From: Megaustenia siamemsis
Lineage: Eukaryota > Mollusca > Gastropoda > Stylommatophora > Ariophantidae
DNA length: 64,000 bases
Reading direction: 5' to 3'
Assembly: GCA_032433765.1 (NCBI GenBank)
Contig: JAVIAB010000073.1
Span: 57,136,565 to 57,200,564, forward strand
Below, in pieces: positions 31,200 to 41,879 of this stretch. Under the pieces are notes generated by a model. The model was not told where the DNA came from. It ran no database searches and saw nothing but the letters and a program-made list of their open reading frames with translations. The position numbers and the translations under genes were made by a program. Numbering within the stretch: position 1 is the first letter of the stretch; each line of letters begins with the position of its first letter.

Positions 31200-32150
31200 A
31201 TTAGGAGATAGCCATATTAAAACATCTGAAATGTTTGGTATTGACATAACACCCCTTTAATGAGGATTATGTCAGGTTGTTTGCACATTTGTGATGCTAA
31301 GGGTATTGTTATAACATAACTTTGATATTGATTAAGTGAGAATCCATATTAAAACAGTTTTGAAATAACATCCCTTTAATGGTGATTATGATGACAGATG
31401 CATGGAAACATGCACAAGTTCAGCCATGAGATATGATTATGGGAAATGAACAATGGAGATTAGTCAATATTGTTAAGTTGGGCTGGACTCACTGTTTAAG
31501 AAAACTATCATATGCTATGTGGACATGAGCGTTGGGAGTGGGGGGCATTTTTTTTATATGGAATCATACAGAAAGCTTTTAAGGAGAGAGCATGATTTGT
31601 AAGAACAATTTTTTTCAAGGAACTGACTTTTGGTTTTCAGGGAGCTGAGCATTTATGAGACAGATCAGGGTTAGAAGTTTACAGATCTCATAGGAAAAAG
31701 AATAGTTAATTACATGTTATGCACAGAAGTTACATTGTTGTGTATGTGAATTTGTGCTAGCCAATAAGTTGAGCTGATTCTCTTACAGAACCTGGAGAGT
31801 GTCATACCACTTACCTTAAGACATAATAAATGATTGTGATATGGAGCTGATATAATCATAAATGGCCATAGCAAGTATTTCTGTGTAATGAGAGACTTTT
31901 ATTTGCAAGCAAGACTCCAGATGAGTTTGTGAAATGTAACTAAAGAGCAGTGTAAATAAACCTTTGAACGAACATAATCAAGATAGAGTCTTCAAGTCAT
32001 CACATGAAATGTTAAGCACACTGTGTCCTAGACATTTGGAGCTGCAATTTCTCTCAGTTGTGTTATTATTACTCACATTATGTGTCACTGACATAAATGC
32101 CTGTGTGCACGCACACATGCACACAATATAATATATATGTATGATTGAAA
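31200..32150. other. Intron, no supported feature
   Basis: A near-duplicate pair (GATTAGGAGATAGCCATATT / TGATTAAGTGAGAATCCATATT with AAAACA..TGAAAT.., 31200-31265 and 31330-31390) shows a local degraded duplication of about 130 bp. No coding signal. Confidence 0.4.
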
Positions 32151-32156
32151 GGTTAA

Positions 32157-32459
32157 CTCTTTAGTACAGAAGCTTTTTATCAATACAACGGAGGAGATTT
32201 CAAATACAAAATTTTGTGTGGTTTTAAAAATCAATCTATATATTTATATTTATCTAACACATAACATATTATATATGAATTTTTAGATAATTGAACAAGG
32301 AATAAAATTTCACCAAAACCAAGATGATACAAGACATATAAAAAGAATATGGTTGGTGGCAATTTACACTAATCAAAGTGAGAGTTACACACTGTGCGGC
32401 TGAACGTACAAGACCGAAATCGACATGGTTTTAGGGTGTGTTGAAATGTATGAAAAGAG
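32157..32459. mobile_element. TTAA-type MITE (piggyBac-like), copy 2
   Basis: 303 bp flanked on both sides by TTAA (32153-32156, 32460-32463). Ends CTCTTTAGTACAG and ..CATGAAAAGAG class, i.e. short inverted termini CTCTTT. Interior aligns with 1211-1489 over its length (GAAGCTTTTTATCAA, AAAATCAATCTATATATTTA, AATTGAACAAGG, CAAGATGATACAAGA). Non-coding. Confidence 0.75.
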
Positions 32460-32839
32460 TTAAGCCAAACAGAGATGTTTAAAGAGACATAATGTGGGTT
32501 CTGTGCAAAGTCTCATGAAACTGAAAGGATTACAGCAAAGAAACATCAGACACAAAAGCTTTCTGACTTCTGCCTTTTGGTTCAAAAGGACAATAGAATG
32601 TAACAAAATATATTTAGTATTTTGCACACAAAAAAGAGCAGTTATACTGCTGAAATATAATTACATGTGCACATTCTACCCCAGATTTACACATTACTTA
32701 AGTGAGCAAACACTACCAGAAGAAAGAAAAAATCAGCATGAAGTCCTTTGATGATAGAGCAGATAATTTATAATGCTGGTGACTAAAAATAGATATAAAG
32801 CTTAAGAATATGTTAATTTCACAAATGTAGAATGTAGGA

Positions 32840-33605
32840 ATGTAATGTCAGATATGCTGACGATACTCTACTATTAGCAGAAAATCCTAACAATCTACAA
32901 CGATTACTTATTGAAATAAACACGACAAGCAAAAAATGTGATCATAAACAAAGAAAATACTCAAAACCCACAAGTGGATATCAAAATTGGAGGAATAGAC
33001 CTGGAGACAGTTCAGATCTACAACTACCTTGAACATACTATAACCAGTGATGGAAAATGTACAACTGAAATAAACAAAAGAATAGGTATGGCAAAAAGTA
33101 ATTTTAATGTCATGAAAAATATACTAACATCAAAACAAATAACACCAAGGTTAAAACTAAGAATAGCAAATTGTTATGTCTTCTCAACATTCCTATATGG
33201 TGCGGAATCATGGACATTAGACAAGAAAACAGAACAGAGAATTGAAGCCTTTGAAATGTGGATATATAGAAGAATAGGTAGAATTGGATGGAAGGAAAAG
33301 AAAACAAACGATGAAGTCTTAAAACAACTAAAAATGAAAAGAGAACTACTAAACACAATTCAAACAAGACAAATGTGACTTTTGGGCCATGTTAAAAGAC
33401 ACAACAGCCTACTAAAAGTAATCCCGGAGTGGAAAATACAAGGTAAAAGAGGCAGAGGCAGACCAAGACTAACATGAACGAGTAGCATCAAAAGATGAAC
33501 AGGTCAGCCTATGACAACCTGCACCATCAAAGCAAGAGACAGAGCAGAATGGCGCTCCATGGTAGCCAACCTTCGTTGCGGAGATGGCACTCGATGATGA
33601 TGAGA
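32840..33605 (+). mobile_element. RTE-like LINE, 3' half
   Basis: Starts in the RT catalytic region (ADDTLLLAENPNNLQ after a frameshift). It continues open for 146 codons (QVDIKIGGIDLETVQIYNYL, KRIGMAKSNFNVMKNIL, YGAESWTLDKKTEQRIEAFE, RRIGRIGWKEKKTNDEVL). It ends with GHVKRHNSLLKV and a GGAGATGGCACTCGATGATG tail. Same family as 34665-35468 (inverted) and 49320-50455. Confidence 0.88.
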
Positions 33606-33639
33606 ATGTAGGAAATCATACATATTCCAACATTTCTAA

Positions 33640-33810
33640 AACCTTGAACATTTCTGAGCGGACTGTCTACCAAGGCTGTGAGTAAAGCAAGTAATGGATT
33701 CAAGCAAAAAGAAGGTAGTTAAAGACCAAAAATTTTAGGCACAGAGAATCATCAGCATCTTACCAAAATTGTTCATACTGAGCATAATCAAGAGAAGAAG
33801 CCCAATGGTA
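33640..33810 (+). pseudogene. Tc1/mariner-like transposase N-terminal relic
   Basis: Frames give SKTLNISERTVY, then AVSKASNGFKQKEGS, a stop, RPKILGTENHQHLTKIVHT. Parallels the minus-strand relic at 16890-17165 including the GS.RP(R/K)IL.T..H.HLT block. Frameshifted. Confidence 0.45.
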
Positions 33811-33819
33811 TCTAATGCT

Positions 33820-34660
33820 ACTCTCAAATGAGAGCAACAAAGGAAGAATTTTTTTTTTAAATGGGTAATTTCTGTACCAGATCTTGGGTTTGAGAAGATT
33901 AAATAATGTACTAAGAGAGTGTGAGTTAACAGGGGAATGACTGGGAGATGTTAAGTTATTCAGTCAAATAACTGGTCAGTTTTGAAGGACATCTCAGGAC
34001 TGCGTGATTAGGCTATAAACACATGATGAAAATCAACGAACCAAACTAGAGGGCTGGTCTAGTCAATCTATAGCCAGTACCTCAAACAGGCAAGAGGTAG
34101 GGTAAGATTATGGATTGTGCTAACTGAACAGAGGATAGCTGACACCAGGGTAGTGAAGGGCAGATAACTAGAATTGAAGGAGGAGCTAAGCCAACAAGCT
34201 AGAAGCATGAAGTTAGAGACATAGAATGATTTAGAAGCCTGGGTCCATCCAGGACAGTTTTAAAGCACTTAGAAGTTCTGTTAGAGATTGACAGATACAA
34301 GGGAGTAGCAGTTGTTTATTTCTATATTTCACTATTTGAGGAGCATGAGTATGATATGATTTGTGATTGTAGGTCTTTATAATTGTTGGCCTATGATGTT
34401 GCTTGCCATTAAACCTGTTGGAGTACTGGCCAGTGGAGCCAGTCTCTAGAAATATCACATGGAGTTGTCATTGGTGTTGCTGTCCACAAATGTATATGGC
34501 TGTCAACGACTGTTTGTCCAACTCTCTAACATCTATATTAGAATTTTATTAAAGGTGTTCTATCTGGAGAGATTCAGCCTTACATCACAGCAGACAGACG
34601 TCAGAGAATACAACACAAAGTGAGCAATGTTAATACATAGACCTTAGAATATTTCATCAC
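33820..34660. other. Intron, no supported feature
   Basis: No coding or repeat signature recognised. Confidence 0.4.
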
Positions 34661-34664
34661 CACT

Positions 34665-35468
34665 CATCATCATCATCGAGTGCCGTCTCCGCATCGAAGG
34701 TTGGCTACCATGGAGCGCCATTCTGCTCTGTCTCTTGCTTTGATGGTGCAGATTGTCATAGACTTGTCCATCTTTTGATGTTACTCGTCCATGTTAGTCT
34801 TGGTCTGCCTCTGCCTCTTTGCCTTGTATTTTGCCATGTATTTTCCCTTCCAATATTACTTTTATTTGGCTGTTGTGTCTTTTAACATGCCCCAAAAATG
34901 TCATTTGTCTTGTTCTAATTATGTTTAGTAATTCTCTTTTCATTTTTAGTTGTTTTAAAACTTCATCGTTTGTTTTCTTTTCTTTTCATCCAATTCTACC
35001 TATTCTTCTATAGATCTACATTTCAAAGGCTTCAATTTTCTGTTCTGTTTTCTGATCTAATGTCCATGTTTCTGCACCATATAGGAATATTGAGAAGATG
35101 TAACATTTTGCTATTCTTAGTTTTAGCCCTGGTGTTATTTGTTTTGATGTTGTATATTTTTCATGGCATTAAAATTACTTTTTGCCATACCTATTCTTTT
35201 GTTTATTTCAGTTGTACATTTTCCATCACTGGTTATAGTATGTCCAATGTAGTTGTAGCTCTGAACTGTCTCCAAATGTATTCCTTCCACTTTGATATTT
35301 AATTGTAGTTCTTGACAATTTTCTTTGTTTATGATCATAGTTTTAGTCTTTTTGATATTCATATCTAGTCCATATTTTTGTTTGTCATGTTTATTACATT
35401 AAGTAATTGTAGATCTTTAGGATTTTCTGCTAGTAGTACAGTATCATCAGCATATCTTAGGTTATTGA
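34665..35468 (-). mobile_element. RTE-like LINE, 3' half
   Basis: Minus strand with tail (CATCATCATCGAGTGCCGTC on plus). Contains KKTKTMIINKENCQELQLNI, VEGIHLETVQSYNYIGHTIT and SDGKCTTEINKRIGMAKSNF before a frameshift, then the C-terminal tail. Inverted relative to the copy at 32840-33605, about 1.1 kb away, so the pair could form a long hairpin in the transcript. Confidence 0.88.
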
Positions 35469-35474
35469 TTCACC

Positions 35475-35880
35475 ATTGCTCACAGAGAATCACAAAGAGA
35501 TGCTTGAACTGTTGCAAACAAACACCATTTGTTAATGAGACAATGTGATTGTATGAGATGAATGATCTGTTTGGTTTTATCATGCTGAAATAAATATTTG
35601 GAGCAAATACTCTGAAACATCTGTGTACCAGTGACTGAAAAATACTTAGAAGTTACATCTTTGGGCAGGGGAGTCAGCAAGAGGTGTTACTCATTTGTGT
35701 ATTTTCAGAGAAATAAGTGAACTCAGGGAGATGCTGAACTATTGAAGAAGGTAATTGAAAAATACTGGGACAGTCTGACTCACATTTACCTACAAATACT
35801 TGTGGGAAGTATGCCTCACTGCATTCAGGTTTGCCTTGCTGGAGAAGGCAAAATTATATTGTACTGCAACAATAGTCAGT
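35475..35880 (-). repeat. Dispersed repeat family D, longest single copy
   Basis: In minus orientation: CCTGAATGCAGTGAGGCATA ... GTCTGTCCCAGTATTTTTCA ... ACCAAACAGATCATTCATCT ... TTTGCAACAGTTCAAGC. It bridges the separate fragments at 16680-16870 and 37850-38160, so they belong to one family. It lies immediately beyond the RTE copy 5' end. Confidence 0.7.
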
Positions 35881-36012
35881 AGATAGTGGAGATCTTCCTC
35901 TAGATATATGGTTTTTATTATTTTTTGCTTCTATGATGGTTCATTGCAAAATTTTGACTGCCATTTTTTGCACTTTATTGAATATTTGACTACTAATTGT
36001 TACTAATTACAG

Positions 36013-36286
36013 TGTTCCCGTGTGTTACCGGGGCCTCATTATGAGGGAGGTAAAGAATAGTGGCACTGTGACCTTCCAGGCATGTCGTAAGAGACGACTA
36101 AGGAGGTTGATCGATGGCTTGACAAGCTGTCATTGTAAAAAGTCTTGTTATGGAAACAGCACCATAGATTTTAGCGCAGTGATCTCTACAAGATGTGCCA
36201 TTTTGGCACGCAAGGTTTCTGTTTTTGAGATTGTGGTTCTGCCCTATGTGCTGTCTTCGGCTCGAAAGGACAATAGATAGATAGAA
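36013..36286 (+). mobile_element. Short retroelement sharing a GATA-tailed LINE 3' end
   Basis: About 274 bp. Begins GTTCCCGTGTGTTACCGGGG and ends GCCCTATGTGCTGTCTTCGG CTCGAAAGGACAATAGATAG. The last 50 bp closely match the 3' tail of the LINEs at 8135, 28668 and 58798, but the body differs. This is what is expected of a SINE, or a second LINE subfamily, using the same reverse transcriptase. No Pol III boxes seen. Confidence 0.6.
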
Positions 36287-36289
36287 TTG

Positions 36290-37455
36290 TTACAGACAGG
36301 TATGCAGTACAACCTGCATATTGTTACTATTGCCTTGTGGGGTCTTGGAAAGGCATGAGCCCAAAACAATCCAGAACAAAGACTCTAACGTGGTTAGTGA
36401 TCTGTTACATATCCCTAACGGCATCTCCTACAGTCAGATTGATATTAAACATAGCACAATTATGTTTCTTGGGAATGAATCAATGAGACTGGAAGAAGAA
36501 TTTTTGGCTGAATCACGGAATCACCATACATCATGCCCCAGTTCGTATTATGGAAAGATCATCTCTTTGCTGTGGTCACTCTTGACACATTCATTTATCT
36601 TTCGAGATAGAAAGCCTACTATTAATACATATATGGAGCAGTGCCCATATTTTACAATAATCATTATCACATTTCTTGTATGATGTTGGTACCATGCCAG
36701 CTGTCCTACTTTCCCTCCCCCCCCAAAAAAAATATGGTATCTAATTCCAAAGACTGGGTGAACCCTGAATATGCTGATTAAAAAAAAATGTTGCCACATC
36801 TGGTAATTAAGCAAACTAACCTCTCAGCCACCACAGCTTCCACAGGTAAAGGTATTATAAAGTATTGCTACCATTATGAAGTAGAGTTTAGGGCTTCCAC
36901 TTCTCTTATGCACATCTTTTGGGAAGTGTAGATTAGGAAGTGCGTTCTTTCCTTGGATGTCTTTCCTTAAAAATGACCAGGTACCCATTTTTACATTTAG
37001 ACATGCTCTGAAGCTTTTTATGTTTGGAAGTAAGAGCCCACAACTATTCCAGCTACCCTCATCACCCATGAAAATTTTGCTTGAATATCACTTTTACCTA
37101 TATTTCACACAGTAAACATTGTGATCAGGTGTACCCCACCAAACAAGTAGATGTTCTCTGACTTCAGAGGTACTCTAATTTTTTACCGTTGAGTATTTTG
37201 GCAATTTTGGGTGATTTTTCTTATCAATTTTGCTCAGGCAGCTACCAATTTTGGCCCACTCTTTTCGACTTCCTGCTATCATCGGTTCTTTGATGAGTGC
37301 CAGAGACCAGAGGAGAGTAAAGTCAAGAAGAAACCACAGATTCAATTTTATAAACAAAAAAACTGTCCAGAGGTGGATGTCTTAACTCAAGACCACCCAG
37401 CTCCCTCAACTTTTTGTAGAACTCAGAGCAAACACAAGCTCAGTGAAAAAATATT
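36290..37455. other. Intron, no supported feature
   Basis: A 120-codon plus-strand open frame (36321-36683) has no recognisable domain, lacks splice context and is likely chance or repeat-derived. CCCCCCCCAAAAAAAA-type tract at 36715-36732. Confidence 0.4.
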
Positions 37456-37462
37456 AACTCAC

Positions 37463-37648
37463 CTGAAACGACTCCGGTCAGGCCGAATTACAACAGATAT
37501 CCATATGTGATCATCTGTGGCCTTCTTTTTAGCATTGAAAAACAACATGTTCTTGAGAGACTGAAGGTCTTCAACATTACTGGCCTCAATGACTTTGTCT
37601 ATGCTATTGTTTTCTGGTGTCAACCACTCTTCACACAAAAAACAGTAT
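37463..37648 (-). CDS. Polycystin exon 8 (PLAT C-terminus to TM2 linker)
   Basis: 186 nt, phase 2 in and 2 out. Acceptor GTCTCTTAG, donor TTTCAG|GTGAGT. Encodes YCFLCEEWL (the last PLAT strand: family W.F.C..WL), an acidic linker (NSIDKVIEASNVEDL), then FFNAKKKATDDHIWISVV and RPDRSRF. D.H.W.SV..RP..S.FTR is the standard approach to TM2. One of the strongest exons. Confidence 0.95.
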
Positions 37649-37849
37649 CTAAGAGACATTAATTCATTATAATTTTTGTTGTTGTTATTATTAAAAAAAT
37701 AATTCAAAATTGTGTAGAAGATTAAGTAATAAATCTATACAAATATATTTTATAAGTCAGAGCAGTATTCAACTTGTTAATATATGTATAACGATAGAAA
37801 TGATGAAGGCCAAGAGTACTCAGCAGCACCTGGGGGGCTTTATGAGATC

Positions 37850-38165
37850 AACTCACAGCTGATCAAGGTCCTACTCTGCCACCTCATGGTGCCTCTGGAT
37901 TTCAGTCGGGACTGTTACTAGGTTACTTCAGTGATAAGACCAAACAGATCATTCATCTGAAAACAATCACATTGTCTCATTAACAAACTGTGTTTGTTTG
38001 CAACAGTTCAAGCAGACTAGCAAGTCTGGCCAAGTGAATAGGGATCAAAGAGGGAAGACAACTTAGTACTAATAAATACAGTCCTAAAGTCAGATGTGTT
38101 TGGTCATAAGGCACAAATAGCATAATTTGCTGCAAACCACAACACAATACATTACTGCCAACTTA
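37850..38165 (+). repeat. Dispersed repeat family D, 3' part
   Basis: Contains CTAGGTTACTTCAGTGATAA, ACCAAACAGATCATTCATCT, TTTGCAACAGTTCAAGC, GTCTGGCCAAG, GGGATCAAAGAGGGAAGACA and GCAAACCACAACACAAT. The first half matches 35475-35880 and the second half matches 21590-21770. This copy links the two halves of the family. Confidence 0.7.
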
Positions 38166-38224
38166 TTAAAATTATCGTGGGCAGACAATGAAGAGATATA
38201 GTTGTTAGGTAAACACCAAGAATC

Positions 38225-38485
38225 AAAAGAAGAAACTTGAGAAAGAAAAAAATAAGGTTGAACATAAGAAAGAAAAATTGAGAATGAAAAAAGAAAGGTG
38301 AAATGAGAAACAAGAAGGTGTACATGAGAAATAAAAAAGAAAGGTGAAATGAGAAAGAAAAAAGAAAAGTGAACTGAGAAAGAAAAAAGAAAGGTGAAAT
38401 GAGAAATAATAAAGAAAGGTGAAATGAGAAATAAAAAAGAAAGGTGAACATGAGAAATAAAAAAAAAAAAGAAGAAACTAGAAAG
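38225..38485 (-). repeat. Purine-strand copy of the CTCATTTCACC minisatellite
   Basis: About 260 bp of GAGAAAGAAAAAAGAAAGGT GAAAT units, the reverse complement of the array at 23671-24112, including the GGTGTACATGAG variant. Two inverted arrays 14 kb apart in one transcript could pair. Confidence 0.92.
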
Positions 38486-38742
38486 AAGAAAATATTGTAT
38501 CCATAGCAACTACGCTTTAGTTTGCTTATAAAATTTCTCATTGCTTTATCTGGTTATTTGATTTTATGTTTTTATTAATGGTATGAACTTAAAAGTGAAT
38601 TGTCTCACAAAAGACTGAAAATCATTGCTCTAATGACAAAGTCATTTGCTTATTAACAGCATATGCACAATCATATTACATAACAGAAATTAACATTGTG
38701 TCCAAAAGAAAAAAATGCACTTAAGAATGACAAGATTATTAC

Positions 38743-38903
38743 ATTTCACCAGTTTGAATGTCTGTGACATCAATTCTGTCCAAGTACCAAGAGGCATCAC
38801 TCCCTTTCCCAGAGTTATCATGCCAAATGCGCAGACACTGAAGACTACCCAGTGACTCGGGGCAGGCCATCACAAAATATAACATGCTAGCTGTAGGAAA
38901 CCC
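38743..38903 (-). CDS. Polycystin exon 7 (PLAT domain, core)
   Basis: 161 nt, phase 0 in and 2 out. Acceptor TTCAACAG; donor AAAT|GTAATA is weak but required by phase. Encodes FVMACPESLGSLQCLRIWHD, NSGKG, and ASWYLDRIDVTDIQTGE. This is the PLAT/LH2 signature SLG.L..(I/L)R(I/L)WHDN.G....WYL..(I/V)...D.QTG. PLAT is a beta-sandwich that binds membrane lipids or partner proteins on the cytosolic side. Residues ahead of it (GFPTASMLY) replace the usual F.RG..D. Confidence 0.95.
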
Positions 38904-38909
38904 CTGTTG

Positions 38910-39500
38910 AATATAAATGCTAACATTAAAACAATAACAATAATAGACACACATATGTTTGGTGCAGAAAGTTTTAAGTGCTAATTTCAAGTAAATTGCT
39001 TGTGCTAATGCAAGATCTCTGTGATACTGTGTAACAATTTAACTTTTGGTCTTCTTCAAGTTCTGAAGCTAAATCAAGAGCCATTGTAGTGGTAGCTGAG
39101 CTGGTTAGGAACAATTCTCATGAAATGGACACTTGATTTATCTATTATTTATTTACATTTATTTTATGTGTTTTATGCTAGTGTAGTCACAACATTTTTT
39201 TAATGACTTAATTCATTATTGTGTCTATTTTAATGGCATTACTGGTTTTTATGAAACACTAAATTTATTATGTTATCTTTTTTCTTACACCAAGGATAAA
39301 AAAGGACAAAGTTATGGTTATGATTAGTCGAAGATCCTGGTATCACTGCAAACGAATTAAAATCCATAATTACTCAACCGCCAGTGGAATCATCCAAATT
39401 AACATCTCATCTCATTGAAAGTAGTTGACCTTTTTTCAGTAGTATCACAAAGTCAAAAGGACCATGTTTGACATTGATAACAGTGAAATGGCAGGATTAT
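38910..39500. other. Intron, no supported feature
   Basis: AT-rich; nothing recognised. Confidence 0.4.
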
Positions 39501-39506
39501 AAAATC

Positions 39507-39575
39507 TCTCTCTCTCTCTGTCTGTCTCTCTCTGTCTGTCTCTCTCTCTGTGTGTGTGCGTGCGTTTTTTTTTTA
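39507..39575. repeat. (CT)n(GT)n(T)n microsatellite
   Basis: CTCTCTCTCTCTGTCTGTCT type followed by GTGTGTGTGCGTGCG and a T-run. Confidence 0.93.
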
Positions 39576-39639
39576 TCTTTATGTTTAATGAATGAGCAAT
39601 GATAACATGACTTCAAAATGGCTTTCAACTGCATACATA

Positions 39640-40070
39640 AAGATTTGTGGATTATACTGAGACAATTTGGAATACCTCATGTAATCATCAAAGGTTTCTC
39701 TTGTGCAGTTCACATTAAGGCAGAAATGAGTTAATGTTTCAGGATTTAAACTGGGGTGAAACAGGGATGTATTTTATCTCCCTTGTTATTTGGAATTACC
39801 ATTGACTTCATAATGCAGAAATGCTGTACAGGTAACAAAGGCATTGAATGGATTGATGAGTCTCAAATAGAGAACCTTGATGTTGCAGATGACACAGCTC
39901 CCTTACCAAGGTTGAGAACTTTGCCCTGAGCTGAGAGGTGAGATACCATGTATGTTCTATGCAAAAGCTGATGCCTAATAACAAGACTGTTGAATATTAG
40001 AGTATTGAAGATATAGAGTCTAGAATTTCTACTCTTATGTGCCATCTTCACTCAAAAGGGGAATAGACAG
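39640..40070 (+). mobile_element. Degraded LINE RT fragment with remnant 3' end
   Basis: Frame pieces GVKQGCILSPLLFGITIDFI and WIDESQIENLDVADDTAPL correspond to two RT catalytic blocks (QG..LSP and ADD). It then jumps to a worn copy of the CTCGAAAGG..AATAGATAG type end (CTCAAAAGGGGAATAGACAG). Old, heavily mutated. Confidence 0.7.
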
Positions 40071-40429
40071 AAAAAAAGCATCTTATCTGATACTGCACTG
40101 GTCTTCTGTCATCCTGTTTTAATTTCTCTATTGATTCTTTCATGCTGTGTTAAAATACATTTCAGGAACTTGCATTCTGGGGCCAGCTTAGGTTTGATAA
40201 CATTAAGAGAAGGTCAGCTAAGCTACTTATCTTCACTCTTCACTGTGTCTGTCTTAGGTGTGCTATTAAGTAACAATGTCCACTAGTGTAATGTATTGTA
40301 GCATGGACTGTCTTGCAAACAGTAAGGAAGAAAATCAAATCATTCTAAACAAAATGCTGCAGAAAAATCCTTAAGACACATTGGATACTGAAAAAGAGCA
40401 ATGTAGCCATATTAAAAGACTTAAACATT

Positions 40430-40885
40430 AAAGAGAACTGGCTTAAAAATACCATCATACAGAGGAAATTAAAATACTATGGCCACGTCAAAAGACAAAT
40501 GGGCTGGAGAGAACAATGATGGAATGCATAGTTTTAGAGCAGCGAGACAAGGGTAGACCAAGAAGAAGGTGGTCACAAGACATGAAAGAAACCTTGAACA
40601 ACAGAAGAAATCAGAGATCTTGTTTATAAAGACCATTCTAGAGAGGAAATTAAAATACTCTGGCCAGGTCAAAAGACACAGCAGGCTGTAAAGAACAATA
40701 ATAGAAGGCATGGTTCCTGGGCAACGCTTCATGGTCAGACCAAGAAGAAGGTGGCTTCAAGACATCAAAGAGACTTTGAACATGACAACAAAAGTAGTGG
40801 GAGATCTGGCCAGAGGCAGAGATTCTTTCAGACAGGCTGTGGTGAATGCAATGTTCTGCAAAGGTCATGTGATCTGGTAATGAAT
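40430..40885 (+). mobile_element. LINE 3' ends in tandem (..RRRW.QDIKETL family)
   Basis: Two overlapping copies offset by about 181 bp: AGGAAATTAAAATACTATGG at 40462 and AGGAAATTAAAATACTCTGG at 40643. Each is followed by the CCAAGAAGAAGGTGG segment. The second copy ends RRRWLQDIKETLNMTTK and FRQAVVNAMFCKGH. Probably a local tandem duplication within the LINE end. Confidence 0.8.
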
Positions 40886-41004
40886 GTATTGCAATTGTGT
40901 TACATTAGATCTATTGTTTGTCCAACCATACTCTGGCATATTTCATACAATACTTTAATATTAGAGACATAAAAAAACAACTATATTTCAACTGAGAGTA
41001 ACTC

Positions 41005-41243
41005 ATTGTAAACGCTTGAGCAAACCCTTATTGAACAAGAATATTCCACATCAATGAATATCCATGTAAACGCTTGAGCAAACCCTTATTGAACAAGAAT
41101 ATTCCACATCAATGAATATCCATGTAAACGCTTGAGCAAACCTTTATTGAACAAGAATATTCCACATCAATGAATATCCATGTAAACGCTTGAGCAAACC
41201 CTTATTGAACAAGAATATTCCACATCAATGAATATCCATGTGA
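41005..41243. repeat. 58-bp minisatellite, about 4 copies
   Basis: Unit CATGTAAACGCTTGAGCAAA, CCCTTATTGAACAAGAATAT, TCCACATCAATGAATATC. Copies differ at only one or two positions, so the expansion is recent. Confidence 0.95.
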
Positions 41244-41249
41244 AACTGG

Positions 41250-41690
41250 AGTAACAGAACACATACCAGACATTTAGTGATTTATGATATTAGGCAAGAG
41301 CATAAACCAATAAATAAACAGAGCACTTTACATTTAATTTTTACTTATATTTGTTGGATGTCTCAACTTGCCCAAAATATTTTTGTTCACTCCAATTCTA
41401 TTTCATTTTTGTCATATCAGCTATTAAATTAAGCAATCTTCATAATCGTCATCATCATCATCAAGTCTATTTAGTTCTTCAGGAAATACATCTAACAAAA
41501 TCTATGCAACCATTCAATGATTTGTTGCAATTTATTTTTTCTCTTTTATTTTTTACACGGTGAAGTATCTAATCTCATGCCAAACACTCTTACACTTATT
41601 TTCTATCTTATGATATACATACTGGGTTAATGTTATCATCTTTGCTATCCTTTTGTGTACCAGCAATAAAGCTTATAAACCAGAACAAAA
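41250..41690. other. Intron, no supported feature
   Basis: An ATCATCATCATC run (41450-41462) resembles an RTE tail but only weak C-terminal-like sequence follows. Confidence 0.35.
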
Positions 41691-41698
41691 ATACTTGC

Positions 41699-41869
41699 CT
41701 CTCTGATTCCATCCGTGAGCTGCCTTACGCCAGTTTCATTAATCTCCCCAGACAAGCAGAAGCTAGCTTTAGATTTAGTGCCTGCTGATTTTCGTAGTCC
41801 GGTGTGAACCGTGATTAAGTAGAAGTAATCTTCATCTGCATAGTTGTCCGCCAAGGGAAAAACACCCCA
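41699..41869 (-). CDS. Polycystin exon 6 (PLAT domain start)
   Basis: 171 nt, phase 0 both ends. Acceptor TGCACATTAG. Donor GAG|GCAAGT is a GC-type site with an otherwise perfect consensus. Encodes ADNYADEDYFYLITVHTGLR and KSAGTKSKASFCLSG, then ETGVRQLTDGIRE. Standard PLAT opening: Y.Y.(I/V).V.TG......T.A.V...L.G..G..G...L.D. It follows TM1 in exon 5 directly. Joining to exon 7 preserves the spacing of the family alignment residue for residue. Confidence 0.95.
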
Positions 41870-41879
41870 CTAATGTGCA

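Noticed and set aside
36321..36683. 120-residue plus-strand ORF in intron 8
   Set aside because: No domain, no splice signals or promoter context, and the codon pattern is unremarkable; probably chance.
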